Notes: generated from the sequence alone by a model not told the origin. A stretch of DNA of 6,351 bases from Bdellovibrionales bacterium (GCA_005791855.1 SXUH01000416.1:1-6351), one strand, 5' to 3'. Counted from the first letter of the stretch, positions 1 to 6,265 are shown. A program made the numbers and translations.

Positions 1-121
1 TCCTCCGGATCGCGAGACTCAGAGACGGCTGGGAGATCCCGAGCTTCGCCGCGGCCTTCGAGATGTTCCCCTCCCGGAGGACCTCGAGGAAGTAGCGTAG
101 ATCGGTCGATGAAGGCTCCAT
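1..121 (-). CDS. LysR-family transcriptional regulator, N-terminal fragment (cut by window edge)
   Basis: Reading the minus strand from the ATG at 121-119 gives 40 residues that run off the left edge. They form the start of a LysR-type winged helix-turn-helix: residues 7-19 (DLRYFLEVLREGN) are the first helix, and residues 20-40 (ISKAAAKLGIS then QPSLSLAIRR) match the family pattern of a helix-turn-helix followed by a recognition helix with the conserved Q-P-S-L-S. LysR regulators are cytoplasmic, usually about 300 aa, bind DNA as tetramers and respond to a small-molecule effector through a C-terminal domain not seen here. A purine-rich ribosome site (AAAGGA) sits 6 bases before the ATG. The gene is divergent from the secreted calycin-like gene at 208, the classic arrangement for a LysR protein and its target, so regulation of that gene is inferred. 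The family call is firm; the effector is unknown. Confidence 0.88.
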   Translation of the reverse strand, partial: MEPSSTDLRYFLEVLREGNISKAAAKLGISQPSLSLAIRR

Positions 122-207
122 AGCTTTTCCTTTGGACGATAACTAATTAGATCTATTTTACCTATATATGCTTTTATCCTATACCCGTCACCAACCAGGA
201 GGACCCA
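122..207. promoter_or_regulatory. AT-rich divergent intergenic region (LysR regulator / calycin-like gene)
   Basis: These 86 bases separate two divergent start codons and are far richer in A+T than the genes on either side. They hold an 8-base perfect palindrome, CTAATTAG, at 143-150 and a run of TATATA-like sequence at 163-169. On the plus strand TTGGAC (132-137) and TATTTT (154-159) are spaced 16 bases apart; on the minus strand TAAAAT (160-155) is a possible -10 without a convincing -35. LysR proteins usually bind an interrupted dyad between divergent promoters, so an operator is expected here, but no clear extended T-N11-A dyad was found. The region is regulatory by position; the individual boxes are weak. 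Confidence 0.5.
197..202 (+). promoter_or_regulatory. Strong Shine-Dalgarno site of the 208-570 gene
   Basis: A full AGGAGG lies 5 bases before the ATG at 208. It settles the start of the calycin-like gene and excludes the overlapping longer frame that begins at 168, which has no such site and lacks a sensible protein. Confidence 0.85.
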
Positions 208-570
208 ATGTTAAAATTCGTCATTCTCATCCTCACCCTCGCGACCCTTGCCGCTCACGCAGCGGGCCCCCTCGCGAGCAAGCGCTTCCTCTTCAGGTAC
301 GACGACGGCCAACCCTACCAGGTCTCCTTCACCGAGGAGACCGTGCGCTGGGAATGCGTCAAGGGCGAGGAGCTGGGGAGATCGGAGACCGACCCCTACC
401 AGGCGAAGGTGCTCGCCGGGGGTGTGCACTTCGTCCAGTGGGTCGAGGCGGACGGGACCTTCGTGGCCCTGGCGGTGAACCTGAACACGAAGACGGTCGT
501 CTCCGCCGGCGTCTCCGGACCCTACCGGTGGTTCCGCGGCGGCCGGCTAGTTGCTCTGCCCGCCCCCTAG
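208..570 (+). CDS. Small secreted MoaF-like / calycin-fold protein
   Basis: The product is 120 aa. Residues 1-18 form a Sec signal peptide (Lys3, a hydrophobic core, then A-H-A), with likely cleavage before Ala19, so the mature protein of about 100 aa is periplasmic or exported. The body is a series of short beta strands with a pattern I recognise from MoaF-type and phenolic-acid-decarboxylase-type calycins: K25-R-F-L-F-R-Y-D-D-G34, then a W-E-C core (48-50), an E-E-L-G-R turn (54-58), V73[10 protein letters not shown]83 and A-V-N-L (89-92). Known relatives are small beta-barrels that bind or act on small hydrophobic or aromatic ligands, but neither ligand nor catalysis can be assigned here. 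One Cys (50) remains in the mature part. It is divergent from a LysR gene, its likely regulator, and its last 24 bases overlap the end of the opposing channel gene. Another small beta-barrel family remains possible. Confidence 0.72.
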   Translation: MLKFVILILTLATLAAHAAGPLASKRFLFRYDDGQPYQVSFTEETVRWECVKGEELGRSETDPYQAKVLAGGVHFVQWVEADGTFVALAVNLNTKTVVSAGVSGPYRWFRGGRLVALPAP

Positions 571-1800
571 GCCCATGAGGTAGAGGGCCTCCGCGCGGGC
601 GAACTGGTAGTTCTTCTTCACCTCCGCGAGGTTCTCCTTGGCGCTGATCCAGCGCTGGTTGGCCTGGAGCACGTCGGGGGAGTTCTTCACTCCTCTGGCG
701 TACTCGGAGAGGATTCCTTTCCGGTACTCTTCCATGAGCTCCACGCTCTCCTCCGCCCCGTGGATCAGGGCGTGGGCGAGCTCGAGCTTCTTGATCGCGT
801 TCTGCGTGTCCCGCTCGGTCTCGAGCTGCTGGCGTCGGACCTGGGCCTCCTGGCCCTTGGCGAGCGATGCCCGGGCCTGGGCCTGCCGGATCCCTTCTCC
901 GCCGTCGAAGAGCGGAAGGGTGAAGCGGAAGCCGAAGCTCACGTCGTTCCTCTGCCCCGGCTCCGGGTACTCCCGTTCTTTCTGGGTGAAGCGGAGGGCG
1001 TAGGTGTAGAGCTCGAGGTTCGGGGTCCACCAGCGCGAAGCCTCTTTCTGCTCGAGGGCCGCGACCTCGCTCTGGAGGCTGACCTTCTTCAGGAGCAGCG
1101 ACCGCCCCACCGAAGGAGCGAGCTTCCCCTCGGCGCCGTGCTTCGGGTGGGAGTTGGAGTACTCCACCTGCAGGTCTTCCTCGACCCGGCTTCCGATGAG
1201 GGTCGAGAGCATCCGCTTGGCAACCCCCTGCTCGTAGCGCAGCCCCTCGAGGTCCTGGTTGAGCTGGATCTTCTGCTGCTTGAAGTCCAGGAGATCGGTC
1301 CGCGTCGCCAGGCCCGCGTTGATCCGCTTCTGGGCGCCACCGAGGTTCCGTTCGTTGATCGCGATGGCGTCCCGGAGGATGGCCTCGAGCTCGACGAGGT
1401 AGGCGAAGTGGGCCATGGTCCTCCGCGCCTCGGAGATGATTCCGGAGCGGGTCACCGCCGCGTCGATCTTCACCACCTCGGCTTCCTTCGCCCGCCGGTC
1501 GTTCTCCAGCACGTCCCTTCCGGAGTTGAAGACGTTGACCTTCGCTTCGATCCCGCCGAAGGGCTGGTTCACCCAGTGGTAGGGGCCCGTGGTGTACCGT
1601 TCGCGGCCGTAGTGGGCGCTCAGGCGCGGGAGGAAGGACCGGACCAGCGACCCCTTGAGGGCCTCGGCGGAACTCAGGCGCTCCCGCACGGTCTGGACGT
1701 TCGGGTTCTTCTCGACCAGGCCCTCGAGCAGCTCTTCGCTGACCCGGACCTGGGCGCCCGCCCCGAGGCTAAAAAAGAACAGGATGATGAAGAGCTGCAT
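547..1800 (-). CDS. TolC-like outer-membrane efflux channel (OEP family, CusC-type position)
   Basis: The product is 417 aa, near the usual 400-480 for TolC/CusC channels. Residues 1-16 are a signal peptide (ending A-G-A, cleavage before Gln17). No lipobox cysteine is present, so unlike CusC it is not a lipoprotein. Two OEP repeats are visible. The first (about 22-205) has the strand motif [10 protein letters not shown] (56-65) and the helix [18 protein letters not shown] (159-176); the second (about 230-410) has [13 protein letters not shown] (291-303) and the matching helix [18 protein letters not shown] (367-384). Such proteins trimerise into a barrel plus a long periplasmic helical tunnel and pass the pump's substrate out of the cell. 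The ATG follows the upstream gene's stop by 8 bases, and AAGGAA overlaps that stop codon, implying translational coupling. It is the last gene of the operon; its 3' end overlaps the convergent gene by 24 bases, leaving no spacer for a terminator. Confidence 0.92.
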   Translation of the reverse strand: MQLFIILFFFSLGAGAQVRVSEELLEGLVEKNPNVQTVRERLSSAEALKGSLVRSFLPRLSAHYGRERYTTGPYHWVNQPFGGIEAKVNVFNSGRDVLENDRRAKEAEVVKIDAAVTRSGIISEARRTMAHFAYLVELEAILRDAIAINERNLGGAQKRINAGLATRTDLLDFKQQKIQLNQDLEGLRYEQGVAKRMLSTLIGSRVEEDLQVEYSNSHPKHGAEGKLAPSVGRSLLLKKVSLQSEVAALEQKEASRWWTPNLELYTYALRFTQKEREYPEPGQRNDVSFGFRFTLPLFDGGEGIRQAQARASLAKGQEAQVRRQQLETERDTQNAIKKLELAHALIHGAEESVELMEEYRKGILSEYARGVKNSPDVLQANQRWISAKENLAEVKKNYQFARAEALYLMGLGGGQSN

Positions 1801-1808
1801 ACGTTTCC

Positions 1809-2255
1809 TTAGTCGAGGTTCGAGAAGCCCACGAAGAGTTTCTGCGGGCCCCTGGTCAGGAAGAGGTCGATGTTAAACGGCTTGTACTCCACCTTCGGGA
1901 GCTGGCCCTCGAAGTGGTTGCCGGCCTTCCTGAGCTTGAAGGTCCCGAAGTAGTTGAACTTCCCCTTCTTCTTCACCTCGAGCTTCGCCTCCACTTCCTC
2001 GCCGAAGGCCGCGAGGTCCTGGACGGTCATCTTGCCGTCGAAGACGTAGAGGCTGAGCTTCCCCGACTCCGCTCGCACGAGCTCGGCCTTGTAGAGGGTG
2101 GTGGCCTTGTCGCCCTTGCCTTCCTCGGCCCTGTCGACGATGGGAGACATGATGCCCCCGAACTTCCCGCCTTCGGAGACGGATCCGTGCCCGCCCTCGT
2201 GGGCGACGACGGTGAGGGCTAAGAGAGCGACGGCCAGGACTGCAAATTTTTTCAT
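1809..2255 (-). CDS. Unrecognised secreted protein with predicted mature N-terminus His-Glu-Gly-Gly-His
   Basis: The product is 148 aa. Residues 1-18 are a clear Sec signal peptide (Lys2, Lys3, Ala/Leu/Val core, V-V-A), and the best cleavage site lies before His19, so the mature protein would begin HEGGHG. Only one other histidine exists (114), there is no cysteine, and the body is lysine-rich with alternating strand-like segments (YKAELV 55-60, LSLYVFDG 67-74, KLEVKKKG 91-98, NYFGTFKLR 101-109, NIDLFLTRG 128-136, [10 protein letters not shown] at the end). This suggests a small beta-sandwich, by inference. It sits between pump and channel genes, where a periplasmic adaptor would be expected, but is far too short and lacks the helical hairpin of an adaptor. 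The ATG overlaps the pump's TGA (ATGA), with GAGGAG 5 bases upstream. A periplasmic metal chaperone or pump accessory is the likeliest role; I do not recognise the family. Confidence 0.85.
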   Translation of the reverse strand: MKKFAVLAVALLALTVVAHEGGHGSVSEGGKFGGIMSPIVDRAEEGKGDKATTLYKAELVRAESGKLSLYVFDGKMTVQDLAAFGEEVEAKLEVKKKGKFNYFGTFKLRKAGNHFEGQLPKVEYKPFNIDLFLTRGPQKLFVGFSNLD

Positions 2256-5200
2256 AGGATCTCCTCGTGTTTAAGGCGTTGGTAGTGAGCGATGGCTTTC
2301 TTCGATGGCTTCTCTCCGAAGAGGAAGAAGACGGCGGGGGTGACCAGGAGGTCGAGGAGCGTGGAGGTCAGAAGACCGCCGACGATCACCACCGCCACCG
2401 GATGGAGGATCTCCTTTCCCGGCTCCCCCTTGGCGAAGAGCAGCGGCGTGAGCGCCAGAATGGCCGTGAGGGCCGTCATGAGCACCGGCACCAGCCGCTC
2501 GAGGGTTCCCCGGATGATCATCTCCCGGCCAAACCTCTCCCCTTCCTCGGTCATGAGGTGGAGGTAGTGGGAGATCATCATGATCCCGTTCCGGGAGGCG
2601 ATCCCGCAGAGGGTGACGAAGGCGATGAGGGAGGCGATGGAAAAGGAGCGCTCGGTGAGGTAGATCGCGGCCACACTCCCGATGAGGGCCAGGGGGATGT
2701 TGAGCATGATCTGCAGAGCGAGCACCGAGGAGCTGAAGTGGAAGTAGAGGATCAGGAAGATCAGGAGCAGGGAGACGAGCCCGAGCCAGACCATCTGCTG
2801 GGAGGACCTGAGCTGGCTCTCGAACTGGCCCCCGATCTCCATGTGGTAGCCCTGGGGCCAGTCGATCTCGCCGGAGGCCTTCTGGATGGCGGCCACCAGG
2901 TCGTTGAGGTCCACGCCTTCGGAGTTGGCCGAGACGACGAGCCGGCGCCGGAGCCCTTCCCGGTTGATCATGTTCGGCCCGTTCCCCTTGTAGACGTTGG
3001 CGACGTCCCGGACCTTCACGTAGTCCCCCGTGGGGAGGAGCTTCAGGGAGATGTTCTCGATGGTCTCCGGATTGCTCCGCGACGGTTCGTCCAGCCGGAG
3101 GAGGATCCCGTGGATCTGCTGTCCCTCGACCACGCTCCCGACGCCGTACCCGCTCAGCATGGCCTCGAGGTCCGAGGCCATGGACCCCGCGCTCATCCGG
3201 GCCGTCTTGATCTCCTCCTTATCGATGAAGACCTTCAGCTGCGGGATCTGGACCAGGGGTTCGACCTGCAGGTCCTTCATGCCCTTGATGTCTTTAATCT
3301 TCTCGTAGACCTCGCCCCCGAGGCGGCGGAGCTCGACGATGTCGGGGCCGAAGATCTTCAGCGCCACCTGCGAGCGGACTCCGGAGAGCATGTGGTCGAG
3401 GCGGTGGGAGATCGGCTGGCCGACGTTGACGAAGACCTCGGGCCAGACGGCCCGGATCTTCTCCCGGATCTCGTCGAAGAGCGCTTCCCGCTCTCTCCCT
3501 CCGGCCCTGAAGTCCACGTCGATCTCGTTCCAGTTCACGCCCGCGGCGTGCTCGTCCATCTCCGCGCGGCCAACCCTCCGGGTGGTGGACCTCACCTCCG
3601 GGATGGTGAGGAGGGCCTTCTCCACTCGCAACCCCTTCTCGTTGGACTCCGCCAGCGAGATCCCCGGCGTTGCCTGGAGCCCGAGGGTCGCGGACCCTTC
3701 GTTGAAGGTCGGCAGGAAGTCCCGGCCCATGAAGGGGACCGCGGCGAGGGCCGCCAGGAAGGCGAGGCCCGTGCCCGCGATGATGACGCCGGGCCTGTTG
3801 AGGGTGTGGTCCAGGAGCTGCCCGGCCCGGAGCTTCAAGAAGCGGACGAAGAACCCTTCCTTCTCTTCCTTCACCACCTCCCGGTGCCGGCCCAGGAGGT
3901 AGTAGCACAAGACCGGGGTCACGGTGAGCGAGACGAAGAGGGAAGCCAGGATGGAGATGACGTACGCCTCCCCCATCGGGGCGAAGAGCTTCCCTTCGAG
4001 CCCACCCAGTGCGAAGAGCGGGACGAACACCAGCACGACGATGACGGTGGAGAAGACGATGGAGTTCCGGATCTCCGCCGACGCTTCGTAGATCACCTTC
4101 AGGACCGGCTTCGGAGCCGGGAGCCGGCCGTTCTCGTTGAGCCTCCGGTGCACGTTCTCCACGTCCACGATGGCGTCGTCCACCAGCTCCCCGATGGCGA
4201 CCGCGAGGCCCCCGAGGGTCATGGTGTTCACGCTGATCCCGAAGAGCTTGAAGATGATGGCCGTGAGGACGAAGGAGAGCGGGATCGCCGTGAGGGTGAT
4301 GAAGGTGGTCCGCCAGTTGAGGAGGAAGAGCATGAGGATGATGAAGACCATGACGGTCCCGTCCCGCAGCGCTTCGGTGACGTTGCCGATGGAGTTCTCG
4401 ATGAAGTGGGCCTGCTTGAAGAGGTCCGACTTGATCTCCACCCCCGCCGGCAGCGCGGGCCTGAGCTTCTCCAGCTCCCCTTCGATCGTCCGGGTGAGCT
4501 TCACCGTCTCCGCGGTCGGTTGCTTCTGGATGGTCATGACGACGGACGGCACGCCGTTCACGGACCCGTTGCCCCGTTTGAAGTGCGAGCCGATCTTGAC
4601 CTCCGCGATGTCCTTCACCGTCACCGGATTCCCGAGGTGCACCCCCACGAAGGCCTCTTCGATGTGGTGGATCGATTCGGCGCGGCCGATGGTGCGGATG
4701 AGGAATTCCTTGGCCCCGATGTCGATGAAGCCTCCGGAGGTGTTCTGGCCGATCTCCGCGAGGGAGTGCTTGAGGTCTTCGATGGTGAGCCCCTTGGCCT
4801 GCATCTTCTCGGCCGACACCAGGATCTGGTACTGCTTCAGGTCCCCGCCGATGGTGACGATCTGGCTCACGCCCGGGATGGCCAGGAGCCGGGGCCTTAT
4901 GGTCCACTCCGCCAGGGTTCGGAGCTCCATGGGGCTCACCTTCTCGGAGGGCGAGGTCAGGCCGATGAACATGATCTCCCCCATGATGGAAGAGCTCGGA
5001 GTCATGACCGGCGTGATCTCCGCTGGGAGTTTTTCCTTCGCGAGCTGCAGCCGTTCGGTCACGATCTGCCGGTTCTTGAAGTTGTCCGTGCCCCAGTCGA
5101 ACTCCGCGTAGACGATCGAGATCCCCGCTCCGCTACTGGACCGGATGCGGATGAGACCCGGGAGACCGTTCAAGACGTTCTCGATGGGCATGGTGATCTG

Positions 5201-5389
5201 GACTTCGGTTTCCTCGGGGGCAAGCCCCTTGGCCTCGGTCATCACCGTGACCACCGGCCTGTTGAGATCCGGGAAGACGTCCACCGGAAGGTTCAGGGCC
5301 TGCCAGGTCCCGAGGACGAGCAGGATGATACTTATCGCAACGACGGCGAGTCTTTGGCGTAACGCCAGCTTGATGATTGAGTTAAGCAC
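2252..5389 (-). CDS. Heavy-metal efflux RND transporter permease (HME family, CusA/CzcA-like)
   Basis: The protein is 1045 aa, full length for the family. It is the inner-membrane, proton-driven pump that takes substrate from periplasm or cytoplasm and passes it to an outer-membrane channel. The RND plan is complete: TM1 (about 14-32), first porter domain, TM2-TM6 (about 345-498), TM7 (about 532-553), second porter domain, TM8-TM12 (about 866-1022). The entry N-L-P-V-D-V-F-P-D-L-N (33-43) is typical of HME pumps. TM4 carries G400-E-L-V-D404-D405-A-I-V-D409-V-E411-N412, acidic residues fit for proton relay. The equivalents of E. coli CusA Met573, Met623 and Met672 appear to be Leu571, Trp620 or Asn621, and His665 (in ISHRLDHMLSG), so Cu/Ag specificity is not supported. 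The start is GTG, with AAGGA 6 bases before it. It lies 42 bases after the Cys/His gene and overlaps the next gene by 4 bases. No adaptor gene accompanies it. Confidence 0.95.
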   Translation of the reverse strand: MLNSIIKLALRQRLAVVAISIILLVLGTWQALNLPVDVFPDLNRPVVTVMTEAKGLAPEETEVQITMPIENVLNGLPGLIRIRSSSGAGISIVYAEFDWGTDNFKNRQIVTERLQLAKEKLPAEITPVMTPSSSIMGEIMFIGLTSPSEKVSPMELRTLAEWTIRPRLLAIPGVSQIVTIGGDLKQYQILVSAEKMQAKGLTIEDLKHSLAEIGQNTSGGFIDIGAKEFLIRTIGRAESIHHIEEAFVGVHLGNPVTVKDIAEVKIGSHFKRGNGSVNGVPSVVMTIQKQPTAETVKLTRTIEGELEKLRPALPAGVEIKSDLFKQAHFIENSIGNVTEALRDGTVMVFIILMLFLLNWRTTFITLTAIPLSFVLTAIIFKLFGISVNTMTLGGLAVAIGELVDDAIVDVENVHRRLNENGRLPAPKPVLKVIYEASAEIRNSIVFSTVIVVLVFVPLFALGGLEGKLFAPMGEAYVISILASLFVSLTVTPVLCYYLLGRHREVVKEEKEGFFVRFLKLRAGQLLDHTLNRPGVIIAGTGLAFLAALAAVPFMGRDFLPTFNEGSATLGLQATPGISLAESNEKGLRVEKALLTIPEVRSTTRRVGRAEMDEHAAGVNWNEIDVDFRAGGREREALFDEIREKIRAVWPEVFVNVGQPISHRLDHMLSGVRSQVALKIFGPDIVELRRLGGEVYEKIKDIKGMKDLQVEPLVQIPQLKVFIDKEEIKTARMSAGSMASDLEAMLSGYGVGSVVEGQQIHGILLRLDEPSRSNPETIENISLKLLPTGDYVKVRDVANVYKGNGPNMINREGLRRRLVVSANSEGVDLNDLVAAIQKASGEIDWPQGYHMEIGGQFESQLRSSQQMVWLGLVSLLLIFLILYFHFSSSVLALQIMLNIPLALIGSVAAIYLTERSFSIASLIAFVTLCGIASRNGIMMISHYLHLMTEEGERFGREMIIRGTLERLVPVLMTALTAILALTPLLFAKGEPGKEILHPVAVVIVGGLLTSTLLDLLVTPAVFFLFGEKPSKKAIAHYQRLKHEEIL

Positions 5390-5406
5390 GAATGATCCTT
5401 ACGAGA

Positions 5407-5418
5407 TTTGAGTTCAAA
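5407..5418. repeat. Short inverted repeat between the Cys/His gene and the pump gene
   Basis: TTTGA and TCAAA are inverted around two bases in the 42-base gap 5390-5431. The five-base arms are too weak for a terminator and no T-run follows. A small operator or chance are the options. Confidence 0.2.
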
Positions 5419-5431
5419 ATATGATGAAGGA

Positions 5432-5737
5432 TTATGCTATGGGCGGCCTGTAGACCGTCAGGGGAACTTCTATGGTTTGCTGGATGGATGTTGGAGGATC
5501 TGTACTGAGAGAACTTTCCGGAGAGGTAATCGTAAGTACAAGTGGGATAAGTGCTGCAAAGTGACACTGAGTGCACGTGTGCTGGCAGTGCTCCCCGGAA
5601 TCTGCCTTCGAGCTAGAAGACTCGCTGTCGGCGGAATGACTAGTCAGGTCAGCTTCAAAGCACAGGCAGTTAAATTCAGCGGCCATTGCCGAAACAAGAG
5701 TGAGCACCATCAATAAGATTACGAGAATTGATTTCAC
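5432..5737 (-). CDS. Small secreted Cys/His-rich protein, probable metal-binding operon leader gene
   Basis: The product is 101 aa. Residues 1-19 form a Sec signal peptide (Lys2, Ile/Leu/Val core, S-A-M-A, cleavage before Ala20). The mature part holds a dense set of soft-metal ligands: Cys24, Cys26, His34, then H50-C51-Q-H53-T-C55-T-Q-C58-H59. A Ser/Asp/Glu-rich linker (33-49) lies between, and the tail is proline-rich, ending Y-R-P-P-I-A. Small proteins of this layout (signal peptide, HC..C..C cluster, C-terminal R-x-P-P-like end; compare DUF2946 and CopL-type proteins) are commonly found beside copper and other metal-efflux genes; membership is inferred from layout only. The start is GTG, the first possible start after an in-frame TAA at 5755-5753. 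No Shine-Dalgarno precedes it, and promoter-like boxes lie directly upstream. G+C is about 51% (123 of 240 bases at 5461-5700), clearly below the pump gene. It is probably the first gene of the efflux operon. Confidence 0.75.
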   Translation of the reverse strand: MKSILVILLMVLTLVSAMAAEFNCLCFEADLTSHSADSESSSSKADSGEHCQHTCTQCHFAALIPLVLTITSPESSLSTDPPTSIQQTIEVPLTVYRPPIA

Positions 5738-5741
5738 AGCA

Positions 5742-5773
5742 AGTATAGTAAATTAGAACACTACAGAATTCAA
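5742..5773 (-). promoter_or_regulatory. Candidate sigma70-type promoter of the efflux operon
   Basis: On the minus strand TTGAAT (5773-5768) is followed after 17 bases by TACTAT (5750-5745), with a better-matching TATACT overlapping at 5747-5742. Either -10 would put transcription start within a few bases of the GTG at 5737, giving an mRNA with virtually no leader. The stretch is AT-rich and lies in the 70-base gap after the 5808 gene. This is a reading of consensus matches only. Confidence 0.4.
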
Positions 5774-5777
5774 TTCT
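5765..5777. repeat. 13-base perfect dyad, possible operator
   Basis: AGAATT and AATTCT are inverted around a single central base at 5771. The dyad covers the candidate -35 box of the efflux operon, which is where a repressor operator would be expected. It does not resemble the GC-flanked dyads of MerR/CueR regulators. AT-rich palindromes also arise by chance. Confidence 0.3.
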
Positions 5778-5807
5778 TCTTTACTCTACTGCTTTGCGAC
5801 GAATGCC

Positions 5808-6218
5808 TTAAAACTTTCTACAGACGGTGTGCTCGTATTCCAGGATCTCATAACGACCGTCACGACTTCCCTGGTAGAGTCGCTTGATCCCCATGATCCC
5901 AGTTGGAACCCTGCTGTCCTTGGCGAGGACGAGCTTGTTCCAATCCATCCCGCTGCGGTCATACTGAACGTAGGCGCCGATGAACTGGCCGGCCGCTGTC
6001 CTTTCTTCCTTCACGTCCCAGCTCTGGACTCGGTACTGGGGACCGTTCGGGTAGAGGACCATCTTGAAGTTCGGACCGACCTTGAGGATCATCACTCCCT
6101 GCACCCCACCGATCTTACTTGGATGGCTAAGGAACTTACAGTCCCAGACGACCTGCTGAGCAAATGAAGAGAGAGAAAGGCAAGAACCGAGGAGGATCAA
6201 GGAAAGTTTGGTTTTCAT
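5808..6218 (-). CDS. Unrecognised small secreted protein with a possible disulfide pair
   Basis: The product is 136 aa when started at the ATG at 6218-6216. That start is chosen because AGGA lies 5 bases upstream and the protein then begins M-K-T-K directly before a hydrophobic signal core; the frame stays open further upstream (to 6272), but that stretch would place polar residues before the signal. Cleavage is predicted after S-S-F-A20. A lipobox-like LGSC at 10-13 is visible, but it leaves too short a hydrophobic core to be preferred. The mature protein is strand-rich (V23-V-W-D-C27; G40-G-V-M-I-L-K-V47; K52-M-V-L-Y56; R122-Y-E-I-L-E-Y128) and has exactly two cysteines, Cys27 near the start and Cys133 near the end, which could form a disulfide closing a barrel or sandwich. 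I recognise no family. It is in the same direction as the efflux block, 70 bases upstream of its first gene, and could be co-transcribed or separate. Confidence 0.78.
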   Translation of the reverse strand: MKTKLSLILLGSCLSLSSFAQQVVWDCKFLSHPSKIGGVQGVMILKVGPNFKMVLYPNGPQYRVQSWDVKEERTAAGQFIGAYVQYDRSGMDWNKLVLAKDSRVPTGIMGIKRLYQGSRDGRYEILEYEHTVCRKF

Positions 6219-6237
6219 AGGCATCCTAAGCTGAGGT

Positions 6238-6265
6238 ATTATTTCGGGTGGGATTACCTTACCAA
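6238..6265 (-). promoter_or_regulatory. Candidate promoter of the 5808-6218 gene
   Basis: On the minus strand TTGGTA (6265-6260) and AATAAT (6243-6238) are separated by 16 bases. This predicts a start near 6231 and a short leader of about 13 bases containing the AGGA ribosome site. The match is partial (4/6 and 5/6 to consensus). Confidence 0.35.

Noticed and set aside
168..578. A longer frame starting at 168 that overlaps the calycin-like gene in another phase
   Set aside because: It is Arg/Pro/Gly-rich with no signal peptide, and the AGGAGG at 197-202 serves the ATG at 208 instead.
569..590. Inverted repeat AGGCCC / GGGCCT with a 10-base loop just after the plus-strand stop, considered as a terminator
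   Set aside because: The six-base stem is not followed by a T-run, and it lies wholly inside the coding end of the channel gene. GC-rich coding DNA gives such stems by chance.
760..1812. A 350-codon plus-strand frame opposite the channel gene
   Set aside because: It has the same antisense-shadow character, no recognisable motif, and lies opposite a convincing TolC-like protein.
1809..2255. The idea that the 148-aa protein is a truncated CusB-type adaptor or a CusF metallochaperone
   Set aside because: No lipoyl or helical-hairpin segments are visible, and the Met/Trp/His copper-site pattern of CusF is absent.
2267..5362. A long plus-strand open frame opposite the pump gene (about 1031 codons)
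   Set aside because: Its translation is dominated by Asp, Glu, Arg, Gly and His in a low-complexity pattern, with no domains. It is the antisense shadow of a GC-rich RND gene whose codon bias removes stops in that frame.
5390..5431. A separate promoter for the pump gene in the 42-base gap
   Set aside because: TTGAAC is present on the minus strand, but no -10 box follows at a usable distance before the start codon. Co-transcription with the Cys/His gene is simpler.
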